A stretch of 64,000 nucleotides of DNA, taken from NCBI RefSeq assembly GCF_001053185.1, contig NZ_CSTD01000001.1, positions 862,333 to 926,332 of the forward strand, given 5' to 3'. Shown in pieces: positions 36,044-43,516 of the stretch (position 1 is the first letter of the stretch; each line of letters opens with the position of its first letter). The translations under genes and the position numbers were made by a program. The stretch is from Mycobacterium bohemicum DSM 44277 (GTDB taxonomy: Bacteria > Actinomycetota > Actinomycetes > Mycobacteriales > Mycobacteriaceae). A model generated the notes under the pieces. It had not been told where the DNA came from. It saw nothing but the letters and a program-made list of their open reading frames with translations, and did no database searches.

Positions 36044-37645
36044 TCACTCCCCCGGCTCGTTGCGGGTGGTCAGCACCAGCCCCGGGTATCCGTTGCGGGC
36101 CACCGCCTCGCAGTGGCGGCGGTAGGTGCCGAAGCCGCCGGCATAGGGCATGAACGTGCGCTTCTTGCCCTCGATGTTGGCCCCGAGGTACCACGACGAC
36201 GCCGCCTTCGGGAACAGGGTCCGCTCGGCGGCCTCCGCGACGTGCCCGGTCCAGTCCCGGGCGGCGTCGCTGCGCGGCTCGACCTCGCTGATCCCGCGGT
36301 CACGCGCGGTAAGGACGAGGTCCATCACCCAGTCGACCTGAACCTCGGCGTGCAGCACCATGTTGGCCAGCACCGAGGGGCTGCCGGGTCCGCTGATGCT
36401 GAACAGGTTCGGCAGCCCGGGGATCAGCATGCCGAGAAAGGTCACCGGGCCGTCGGCCCAGACGTCGCGCAGCCGTTCCCCGCCGGGGCCGGCGGGGTCG
36501 ATGCGGGTGAGCGCGCCCGTCAGCGCGTCGAAGCCGGTCGCGAAGACCAGCACGTCGCAGTCGTAGGTGGCGCCGACGGTGCGCACGCCGTCCGGCGTGA
36601 TCGCCTCGATGGGCTCGCGGCGCAAGTTCACCAGCGTGACGTTGTCGCGGTTGAAGGTGGCGTAGTAGCCGGCGTCGGTGCAGATTCGCTTCGACCCGAT
36701 CGGGTGGTCCACCGGGATGAGGTCGGCGGCCACGACCGGATCGTCGACGATCTCCCGGATGCGTTCCTCGGCGAACTCCCGGGCGATGTCGTTGGCCGCC
36801 AGGTTGCTGTTCTGATCGGGGAAGGTCTTGGCGAACAGGACGCCACCCTCGCGCCAGCGCCGCCACAACGCCTCGACGCGTTCGGAGGGCTCGGCGTCCA
36901 GCGCGTTCTTGTGGTAGGTGCCGTGCGGCGTTCCGGCCGACGCGTAGGCCGAGGCGCGGCGGCGCTCGGGGTATTCCTCGCGGATCCGTCGCTGCTCCTC
37001 CGGGGACCACGGCCGGTTGGGCATCGGGACGCTGTAGTTCGCCGACCGCTGGAACACCACGAGCCGGTCGGCTTGGCGCGCGATGATCGGAACCGCTTGA
37101 ATCCCGGACGAACCCGTCCCGATCAGCCCGACCCGCTTGCCGCGCAGGTCGGGGTCCTCCCGCGGCCAGGCGGCGGTGAAGTACACCTCGCCGGCGAACT
37201 CGTCGGCGCCGGGGATGTCTGGCCGGTTCACCGCCGACAGGCAGCCGGTCGCGCACACCAGGAATGGGGCCGCGTACGTTTCGCCGTCGGCGCTGCGGAC
37301 CTTCCAGCGGCCGCCCTCGAACGCGGCGCCGACGACGTCGACGCCGAACCGGTAGCGGCGCCGCAGGCCGAAGCGGTCGGCGACGTGGCGCAGGTACGCC
37401 AGGATCTCCGGCTGGGCGGCGAACCGCTCGCTCCACGTCCAGCTCCGCTGCAGTTCCTCGTCGAACGAGTAGGAGTAGTCAACGCTTTCGACGTCGCAGC
37501 GCGCACCGGGATACCGGTTCCAGTACCAGGTGCCCCCGACGTCGGGGGCCGCTTCGATGCCGATGACCGACAGCCCGGCGGACGCGGCGCGGTGCACGGC
37601 GTAGAGTCCGGCGAACCCCGCTCCGATGACGATCACGTCGGTCAT
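36044..37645 (-). CDS. Baeyer-Villiger-type flavin monooxygenase
   Basis: 533 residues. An N-terminal FAD motif GAGFAG with later E in IEAAPDVGGTWYWNRYPGA, and an NADP motif GTGSSGIQ, give the two Rossmann domains. The BVMO fingerprint FxGxxxHxxxW reads F-A-G-E-V-Y-F-T-A-A-W at 150-160, so the hallmark histidine is F156. It may be an FMO or altered BVMO oxidising a ketone, sulfur or nitrogen in the operon's substrate. ATG at 37645 overlaps the upstream hydrolase stop. Some annotation pipelines would call it cyclohexanone monooxygenase. Confidence 0.88.
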   Translation of the reverse strand: MTDVIVIGAGFAGLYAVHRAASAGLSVIGIEAAPDVGGTWYWNRYPGARCDVESVDYSYSFDEELQRSWTWSERFAAQPEILAYLRHVADRFGLRRRYRFGVDVVGAAFEGGRWKVRSADGETYAAPFLVCATGCLSAVNRPDIPGADEFAGEVYFTAAWPREDPDLRGKRVGLIGTGSSGIQAVPIIARQADRLVVFQRSANYSVPMPNRPWSPEEQRRIREEYPERRRASAYASAGTPHGTYHKNALDAEPSERVEALWRRWREGGVLFAKTFPDQNSNLAANDIAREFAEERIREIVDDPVVAADLIPVDHPIGSKRICTDAGYYATFNRDNVTLVNLRREPIEAITPDGVRTVGATYDCDVLVFATGFDALTGALTRIDPAGPGGERLRDVWADGPVTFLGMLIPGLPNLFSISGPGSPSVLANMVLHAEVQVDWVMDLVLTARDRGISEVEPRSDAARDWTGHVAEAAERTLFPKAASSWYLGANIEGKKRTFMPYAGGFGTYRRHCEAVARNGYPGLVLTTRNEPGE

Positions 37646-38625
37646 GCGCGCGGCCTCTCGGCCGGGTGCAGCAACGGCCGCAGGTCGCGCAGGACCAGGC
37701 CCAGCGCCGAGCCGGCGGCGGCCAGGGGCGGGACGGTCATGAAGCCGTGAAACAGACCGGGAAAGTCGCGGTGTACGACGCCCACGCCCGCCGCCCGCAG
37801 GCGCCGCGCGTAGTCGCAGCCCTCGCTGTGCAGCGGGTCCAGGCCGGCGGTGACGACGACCGCCGGCGGCAGGCCCGCGTGGGATTCCGCGCGGGCCGGC
37901 GCCACCAGATACCACGGCTCGACGAGCGTTGCGCCGCCGAGGTATTGGCCCCAGTACCACTGCATCGCCGCTCGGGTGTTGAAGTAGCCGTCGGCGTAGC
38001 GGTGATAGCTCTCGGTGTCGAACGAGGGATCGATGACCGGGTAGAGCAGGACCTGGGCGACGGGTGCGCGGACGCCCCGCTCGCGGCACAGGATCGCGGT
38101 GACGGCGGCGAGGTTGCCGCCGGCGCTGTCGCCGGCGACGGCGGTCCGCCCGGGGTCGACGCCGAGTTCCGCCGCGTGGTCGATCACCCAGCAGAACGCC
38201 GCGAAGCTGTCCAGCGCGGCCGCCGGCGCCGGGTGCTCGGGCGCCAGCCGGTAGCCGACCGACACCACCACGGCGCGGCTGCCGCGGGCCAGGGCGCGGC
38301 AGAAGCCGTCGTGGGATTCGATGTCGCAGAACACGAATCCCCCGCCGTGGCAGAACACGATCGCCGGGCGGTTGCGGGCGTCATCGCCGTGGGGGTGGTA
38401 GATGCGCACTGCGATCCCGCCCCCGGGACCCGGCACCGAGGCGTCGACGGTGCCTCCGACGTCGTCGACGTTGGGGGTGGGCAGACGACGTGCGGCCACC
38501 GCGGCGCGGCTTTCCGAGGCGGTCATCGTTTCGACGTGGGGGAAACCGGCGTTGAGTTCGCGCAGCATCGCCCGGACGGCGCCGTCGATCGCGTCTTCCA
38601 TGTGGTCCTCCGGGGAGCCCGTCAT
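37642..38625 (-). CDS. Alpha/beta hydrolase of the hormone-sensitive lipase family
   Basis: 327 residues from ATG 38625, or 319 from ATG 38601, which has a perfect GGAGG 5-6 nt upstream and may be the true start. HGGGF forms the oxyanion hole, GDSAGG carries the nucleophile serine, DPLHSEG the aspartate and LFHGFM the histidine. It would hydrolyse an ester, possibly the ester or lactone formed by the BVMO that follows. It overlaps both neighbours by 4 nt (ATGA junctions). Confidence 0.88.
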   Translation of the reverse strand: MTGSPEDHMEDAIDGAVRAMLRELNAGFPHVETMTASESRAAVAARRLPTPNVDDVGGTVDASVPGPGGGIAVRIYHPHGDDARNRPAIVFCHGGGFVFCDIESHDGFCRALARGSRAVVVSVGYRLAPEHPAPAAALDSFAAFCWVIDHAAELGVDPGRTAVAGDSAGGNLAAVTAILCRERGVRAPVAQVLLYPVIDPSFDTESYHRYADGYFNTRAAMQWYWGQYLGGATLVEPWYLVAPARAESHAGLPPAVVVTAGLDPLHSEGCDYARRLRAAGVGVVHRDFPGLFHGFMTVPPLAAAGSALGLVLRDLRPLLHPAERPRA

Positions 38626-39038
38626 GCCGGCCGGTACTTCAGCAGCGTGATGCCGGTTTCGGGCAGATCGTAGAACACCGGCTCGACCCGCATCCCGATC
38701 CGGATGTCGTCCGGGTCGACATCGACCAATTCGGTGCTGACCCGCGGCCCGGCGTCCCACTGCACGACCGCCGGCAGCTGCGGCACGGCCCCCTGCCCAG
38801 TGGCCCACGGCGGCCCGGTGGGCCGGCGCGCGACGGTGTAGGTGTACAGCGTTCCGGCGCCGTCGATTTCGCGCCACTCGAGATCGTCGGCCAGCGTCCC
38901 CGGCGCCAGCGTGCGGGGGTAGAAGACGTAGCGCCGCAGCGACGGCGAGTACTGCACCCGGATCCGGTGCTGCGCCAACGCATCCCAGAAGGGTTGCGAG
39001 ACCGGGGTCGGCTCGGGGATCGGCAGGGGCGTGGTCAC
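38622..39038 (-). CDS. DUF35 OB-fold protein without zinc-ribbon cysteines
   Basis: 138 residues of the DUF35 family that partners thiolase-like enzymes (for example ChsH2-Ltp2 in steroid side-chain cleavage). The OB-fold part YTYTVARRPTGPP and PAVVQWDAG is clear. The N-terminal rubredoxin-like zinc ribbon, normally two CxxC pairs, here reads YSPSLRRY and LAPGTL with no cysteine, so zinc cannot be bound there. It may act only as an acyl-CoA-binding scaffold. The GTG start lies 2 nt beyond the thiolase stop. Confidence 0.85.
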   Translation of the reverse strand: MTTPLPIPEPTPVSQPFWDALAQHRIRVQYSPSLRRYVFYPRTLAPGTLADDLEWREIDGAGTLYTYTVARRPTGPPWATGQGAVPQLPAVVQWDAGPRVSTELVDVDPDDIRIGMRVEPVFYDLPETGITLLKYRPA

Positions 39039-39040
39039 CG

Positions 39041-40243
39041 TCAGTCTCCCCGCATCAGCAGGGCGACCTGCTCGCTCATGATGCCGCCGTTGCCGGTGAC
39101 GAACGCGGTGTGGCAGTCGGCCACCTGGGCCTCGCCGGCCCGGCCCATGACCTGCCGGGCGCCGTCGACGACGTGGTGCATGCCGCCGGCCATGCCCGCC
39201 TGGCCGAAGGACAGCTGGCCGCCCGCGGTGTTCAGCGGGAAGTCGCCGCGATGGGTCAGGTCGTGGCCGGTGACCCAGGACATCCCCTGCCCTTTGGGGC
39301 AGAAGCCGGCGTCTTCCAGGCTCATCAGCACGGTGATGGTGTAGCAGTCGTAGATCGACGCCACGTCGACGTCAGAGCGGCCGACCCCGGCCATCGCGAA
39401 CGCGCGGTCGGCGGCGCGGGCGATCGGCGTCGACAGCAGGTCGTCGGCGTACGTCGGTGTCTTGAAGGCGATCCGCTCACCGAAGCCGGTGATCCACACC
39501 GGGCGGTGGCGGCCGCGGCGGGCGAGGTCGGCGTTGGCGATCAGGACCCCGGCTCCGCCGTGCACCAGCATCACGGTCTCGAGCATGTGGATGGGGTCGG
39601 CGATCATCGGGCTGGCCAGCACGTCGTCGACCGTGAGCGGGTGGCCGTGGAAGACCGCGCCGGGGTGGGCGCAGGCGTTGGTCCGCTGGTCGACGGCGAT
39701 CTTGGCGACCGCAGCGGGGTCGTAGCCGTACTCGGCGGCGTACCGCTGGGCGATCTGGGCGTACGGCGCGTTCTGGCCGACGTTGCCGTAGGGGATCTCG
39801 AACTCCGCCTGCGGCGACCCGTAGTTGTTCGACGACGCCCCATACCAATTCGGTGCCGGCGGTGGGTGCCGCTGCGATCTAGGCACCGACGCCGACCCGG
39901 GCAGCACGGCCAGCACGGCGTCGCACACGCCGAGTTCGACCGCGGCCGCGGCCCGCCAGATCATGCCCGCCGCGGTGGCGCCGCCGAGGTCGACCCGTTC
40001 GCCGAAATCCAGTGGCAGGCCGAGGTATTCGCACAGCGTGGCCGGCGCGAACATGGCCGACTCGGCGACGCCGTGCGTGATCAGGCCGTTGACGCTCGCG
40101 GGGTCGACGCCGGCGTCCTCGATCACCAGCTTCGCCAGCCTCGCGTATTGGTCGAGGGTGAACGCCGGCGGCCGGGTCGGGCGCTTCTCGGCCGGAAGCT
40201 CGGCGATGCCGATCACCGCCGCCTCGCCGCGCAGCCCCGTCAC
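39041..40243 (-). CDS. Thiolase-superfamily lipid-transfer protein (Ltp/SCP-x type, retro-aldolase candidate)
   Basis: 400 residues with thiolase-fold landmarks: DLGGATAAG at the place where classic thiolases have their nucleophile cysteine, NTAGGQLSFGQAGMAG and GNGGIMSEQ. The active-site cysteine is not in its usual setting, as in non-decarboxylating Ltp2-type enzymes that carry out retro-aldol cleavage with a DUF35 partner. A tyrosine-rich IYDCYTIT segment is present. GTG at 40243 overlaps the MaoC stop. In an igr-like operon it would cleave a beta-hydroxyacyl-CoA side chain. Confidence 0.88.
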   Translation of the reverse strand: MTGLRGEAAVIGIAELPAEKRPTRPPAFTLDQYARLAKLVIEDAGVDPASVNGLITHGVAESAMFAPATLCEYLGLPLDFGERVDLGGATAAGMIWRAAAAVELGVCDAVLAVLPGSASVPRSQRHPPPAPNWYGASSNNYGSPQAEFEIPYGNVGQNAPYAQIAQRYAAEYGYDPAAVAKIAVDQRTNACAHPGAVFHGHPLTVDDVLASPMIADPIHMLETVMLVHGGAGVLIANADLARRGRHRPVWITGFGERIAFKTPTYADDLLSTPIARAADRAFAMAGVGRSDVDVASIYDCYTITVLMSLEDAGFCPKGQGMSWVTGHDLTHRGDFPLNTAGGQLSFGQAGMAGGMHHVVDGARQVMGRAGEAQVADCHTAFVTGNGGIMSEQVALLMRGD

Positions 40244-40686
40244 GAGGGCGTTCCGCGGCGGGGCAGGCAGACGGTGGCGGTTCCGGGCATCAGCACGGTG
40301 TCGTCGCGCCGGCCGGCGATGTCGAGTTCGACCAGTGCGGCGCCGTCGTCGGCGAGGCGCTTGGCGGTGACGTGGCCGCCGAAGGTGAGCCGCTGGCCGG
40401 GGTAGGCGATCGCCCGGTTCTGCACCGAGAACGACACCAGCCGGCCGCGCCCGCCGATCCAGTCGCCGAGCGCCCGCGCGAGCAGCGCGGCCTGCATGGG
40501 CCCGTGGACCAGCACGTCGTCGTAGCCCTCGACCGAGCGGGCCCAGTCCTTGTCGTAGTGGATGCGGTGGCCGTTGTAGGTGGCGGCGCTGAAGAAGAAC
40601 ATCTGGGTTTCGTCGACGGCGACGGTGAGCGCGGGCATCTGGTCGCCGACGGCGACGTCTTCGTAGCACAGCTGTTGACCGGTCAC
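40240..40686 (-). CDS. MaoC-like hydratase (hot-dog fold), second of a pair
   Basis: 148 residues from GTG 40686, chosen because AAAGGA lies 9 nt before it; an in-frame ATG at 40695 abuts that ribosome site. Typical MaoC/hot-dog sequence with ATYNGHRIHYDKDW as the catalytic His/Asp region and VHGPMQAALLARAL on the central helix. It probably forms a heteromeric hydratase with the other MaoC gene, as ChsH1 and ChsH2 do, adding water to an enoyl-CoA. Confidence 0.83.
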   Translation of the reverse strand: MTGQQLCYEDVAVGDQMPALTVAVDETQMFFFSAATYNGHRIHYDKDWARSVEGYDDVLVHGPMQAALLARALGDWIGGRGRLVSFSVQNRAIAYPGQRLTFGGHVTAKRLADDGAALVELDIAGRRDDTVLMPGTATVCLPRRGTPS

Positions 40687-40703
40687 GGCGCACATTCCTT
40701 TTG

Positions 40704-41207
40704 CTAGGGGCGGGCGATCATCGACGTGGACGCCTCGGCCACCAGCTCGCGGTGCTGGTTGTGGTACACCGTTCGCCAGGTGACGAGCACGAAAGGACCG
40801 GAGCGGCCGTGCTTTTCGACGATCGATTCGATGGTGCGCACCATCTCGATCTCGTCTCGGTGGTAGGCCGGCGCGTGGAAGGTGAAGCTTTCGCCACCGG
40901 CCATGCGCTTGGGCGCGCGGGGAAACGCGAGGCTGCCCGAGACCGCGCCGGAGGAGCCGTCGGGCCGCAGCTCGTCCAGCTGCGCGACGCCGAGGATCGC
41001 GTACTGCAGGTACAGCGGCGGGCAGGTGACATCGCGAAACCCGTTGGCGCGGGCGTACTCCGGGTCGAACCACAGCGGGTTGCGGTCACCGACGGCCGCG
41101 GCCCAGCGCTGCCAGTCGCGCCGGTTCACCTCGCCGGTCGCGGACGCGGCAACCGTCCCGACCCGCGCCGCCGACCGTTCGTCGATCAGGGTGTCATCCG
41201 GGCTCAC
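40704..41207 (-). CDS. MaoC-like / FAS1-type N-terminal dehydratase domain protein
   Basis: 167 residues. VNRRDWQRWAAAVGDRNPLWFDPEYARANGF is a typical MaoC-like N-terminal hot-dog region, with FHAPAYHRDEI and an HNQHRELVAEAS end. These domains often pair with a second hot-dog subunit; the neighbour at 40240 is the natural partner. GTG at 41207 overlaps the acyl-CoA dehydrogenase stop (GTGA), so expression is coupled. Confidence 0.83.
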   Translation of the reverse strand: MSPDDTLIDERSAARVGTVAASATGEVNRRDWQRWAAAVGDRNPLWFDPEYARANGFRDVTCPPLYLQYAILGVAQLDELRPDGSSGAVSGSLAFPRAPKRMAGGESFTFHAPAYHRDEIEMVRTIESIVEKHGRSGPFVLVTWRTVYHNQHRELVAEASTSMIARP

Positions 41208-41920
41208 GCGCGCTCCTGTTCGTTCATCGTCTCCTCCAGCCAGGCCGCCGCAACGTCGGCTCCCCCGGCCAGCGTCGAGCCCCACCGCGCCCGTTCGCTC
41301 CACAGATGCAGGTCCGTCTCGGTGACGTAACCCATGCCGCCGTGCAGCTGATGGGCGTCCAGGGTGACCAGCCTGGCCGCCGTGGCGGCGTGCATGCGGG
41401 CGATCGCCGTCTCCCGCGTCGCCACGCGCCCGCGCGCCATCCAGAACACCGCCGAGTGCGCCGCCAATCGCGCTGCGGCCAGGGCGATGTGCATGTTGGC
41501 GATCAGGTGCTGGGCCGCCTGGAACGAGGCGATCGGCCGGCCGAATTGATGGCGCACCATCGTGTATCCGACGGTGCGGTCGATCACGGCCTGCCCGACG
41601 CCGACCAGGTCCAGCGACCCCAGCGCCACGGCCGCGTTCGCGACCCCGCGCAGCGCCGGTTGCGCGGCGAAGAGCGCGCGCCCGGCCTCGACGGAGAACA
41701 CGGCGAGGTCGTCGAGCGAGCCGCCCGAGCCGCCGAATTCCTCGGCGATGGCGAGCCCGAACACCCCGGCGCCGGCGAGCGCCTTCCACAGGGTCGGGGC
41801 GCTTCGGTCGGCCCCGGGCTCGTTCAGGGCGCGCACCAGGGTGACGGGGCATTCGGCTTTGAGCAGGGCGCGCAGCGACGACGCGAACTCGCGGCGCTCG
41901 GCGGTGAGGGTCGCTTTCAC
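41204..41920 (-). CDS. Acyl-CoA dehydrogenase-like protein lacking the central beta domain
   Basis: 238 residues; the family is usually 340-390. The N-terminal helical part (about 1-85: FGLAIAEEFGGSGG) is followed at once by ALGSLDLVGVGQAVIDRTVGYTMVRHQFGRPI, the C-terminal helical domain. About 100-120 residues that form the beta domain and bind flavin and acyl-CoA are absent, with the join near residues 84-93. In heteromeric steroid ACADs one subunit can lack flavin binding, but whole loss of the domain would be unusual. It may be damaged. ATG at 41920 lies 3 nt beyond the next gene's stop. Confidence 0.82.
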   Translation of the reverse strand: MKATLTAERREFASSLRALLKAECPVTLVRALNEPGADRSAPTLWKALAGAGVFGLAIAEEFGGSGGSLDDLAVFSVEAGRALFAAQPALRGVANAAVALGSLDLVGVGQAVIDRTVGYTMVRHQFGRPIASFQAAQHLIANMHIALAAARLAAHSAVFWMARGRVATRETAIARMHAATAARLVTLDAHQLHGGMGYVTETDLHLWSERARWGSTLAGGADVAAAWLEETMNEQERA

Positions 41921-41923
41921 GAA

Positions 41924-43114
41924 TCAGCGCCCATACGAGGGCATTCCGTGGCCGCGCTGGGCGATGATGTCGCGCAGCACCTCGTTGGTGCCGCCGCCGA
42001 ACCGCATCAGTGGCGCTGCGCGGTAGAGCCGCTCGAACTTGCCGGCGAGCGGCGCCTGCTCGCTGCGGTGGGCGAGCAGGCCGTCGGGGCCCAGGAGGTC
42101 GAGCGCCAGATCGGCGATGCGCTGGCGCAATTCGCTGGTGAAGACCTTCTCGACGCTGACCTCGACGGTCGGGATGACGCCGCCGTCCAGGATCGACGCG
42201 GCCTCATAGCCCATCAGCGTCGCCGCCTCGACGTCCGCCTCGGCCTGGGCCAGCCGGCGGCGCAGCGCCGGGCTGTCGGCGGGTACGGTGCCGTCACGGC
42301 GGGGCGTTCGGGCGAGTCGGCGTAGCTCGTCGACGGCGCGGCGCAGGTCCCCGGCGTTGGTCAGGGCACCGCGCTCGAGGTCCAGGGCGCCGGTGATGTA
42401 CGTCCAGCCGCGGTTGACTTCGCCGATCAGGTTGGTGACGGGCACGCGGACGTCGCGGAAGTGCACCTCGTTGGTGCGATAGCCCGACCAGGCATACAGC
42501 GGGCGGATCTCGACGCCGGGGCTGTCGATCGGCACGATGATGACCGAAAGGCCGCGGTGCCGAACGGCTTTCGGGTCGGTCCGGACGCACAGCCATTCGT
42601 GGGTGGCGCGCTGGGCGCCGCTGTTCCAGATCTTGGTGCCGTTGATCACCCAGTGGTCCCCGTCGCTGACCGCGCTGGTGCGCAGGCTGGCCAGATCCGT
42701 TCCCGCGTCGGGCTCGGAATAGCCCACGGCACAGATCATCTCGCCCCTGGCGATGAGCGGCAGCCACTCGCTGCGGTTGCGCTCGGTGCCGTGGCGCATG
42801 ATCATCGGGGCCACCGACGTCACCGTCAGGTCCGGCCCGGGCACACCCCAGTACTCGAACTCGCTCATCAGCAGGTGCAGGTGCAGGGCGCTGTAACCCC
42901 CTTCGTCGGCAAGGCCGCCGTACTCGCGCGGCCAGTTCACCCCGAACCAGCCCTTGGCGCCGACCTTTCGGCGAAACCGCGCCACCTCGCCGTCGCGCTT
43001 TTCCAGGTCGTGTTCGGCGAGTTCGGCCAACAGCTCTGGGGTGACGTTGTCGCGGAGGAACTCGCGCACCTCGGTCAGCCATGCGCGCTGCTCCGCGTCG
43101 AGTTCGAAATCCAT
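41924..43114 (-). CDS. Acyl-CoA dehydrogenase (FadE-type)
   Basis: 396 residues, full length. VGYSEPDAGTDLASLRT is the beta-domain flavin/substrate loop, WVINGTKIWNSGA follows, and RFGGGTNEVLRDIIA is the C-terminal nucleotide-contact region. It dehydrogenates an acyl-CoA at alpha-beta. It resembles FadE-type subunits of steroid side-chain operons, where two unlike subunits pair; its partner would be the gene at 41204. First gene of the 34336-43114 operon; ATG at 43114. Confidence 0.9.
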   Translation of the reverse strand: MDFELDAEQRAWLTEVREFLRDNVTPELLAELAEHDLEKRDGEVARFRRKVGAKGWFGVNWPREYGGLADEGGYSALHLHLLMSEFEYWGVPGPDLTVTSVAPMIMRHGTERNRSEWLPLIARGEMICAVGYSEPDAGTDLASLRTSAVSDGDHWVINGTKIWNSGAQRATHEWLCVRTDPKAVRHRGLSVIIVPIDSPGVEIRPLYAWSGYRTNEVHFRDVRVPVTNLIGEVNRGWTYITGALDLERGALTNAGDLRRAVDELRRLARTPRRDGTVPADSPALRRRLAQAEADVEAATLMGYEAASILDGGVIPTVEVSVEKVFTSELRQRIADLALDLLGPDGLLAHRSEQAPLAGKFERLYRAAPLMRFGGGTNEVLRDIIAQRGHGMPSYGR

Positions 43115-43340
43115 CCCGGCCCCTTTGCCGCGTTCGATCGGGCTGCGCCAGCCTAACGCCGGAGCCGGTTTCCGCCCGCCATTTCGCACCGACGTTACGC
43201 CCGGCGCCACCGGGTCGACCTGAGCCCCGCGACTGTAAAAACCCTGTCAAGGTCCGGTTAACACGCTTGCGCGCCATCGCGGATGTGCCGGCGCGCTGGG
43301 ATGATCGTGATATTCGGTCCCCGCTCGTAGGGAGAAGTTG

Positions 43341-43505
43341 ATGCCCACCGTTGAGACGCGCCTCCGCCAGCAGTTGCGCGACTGTGCCATCGAATTACGG
43401 CAATTGGCCTACACGCTGCCCAACGGCGTGGGCGAGCATGGTCTGCTCCAGCTTTCGGATCGCATGCGGGCGGCCGCCGACGAGGTGGTGCGCCGAAGGG
43501 CGTGA
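43341..43505 (+). CDS. Small hypothetical protein (54 residues)
   Basis: ATG at 43341 preceded by GGGAG at 6 nt, with an open frame to TGA at 43503-43505 and normal high-GC codon usage. The sequence starts MPTVETRLRQQLRDC and is mostly amphipathic helix (two helices, ending in VVRRRA). No signal peptide, no recognised family. It lies between the divergent acyl-CoA dehydrogenase gene and the convergent ABC transporter gene. Confidence 0.6.
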   Translation: MPTVETRLRQQLRDCAIELRQLAYTLPNGVGEHGLLQLSDRMRAAADEVVRRRA

Positions 43506-43516
43506 CGCCCCGGCGA

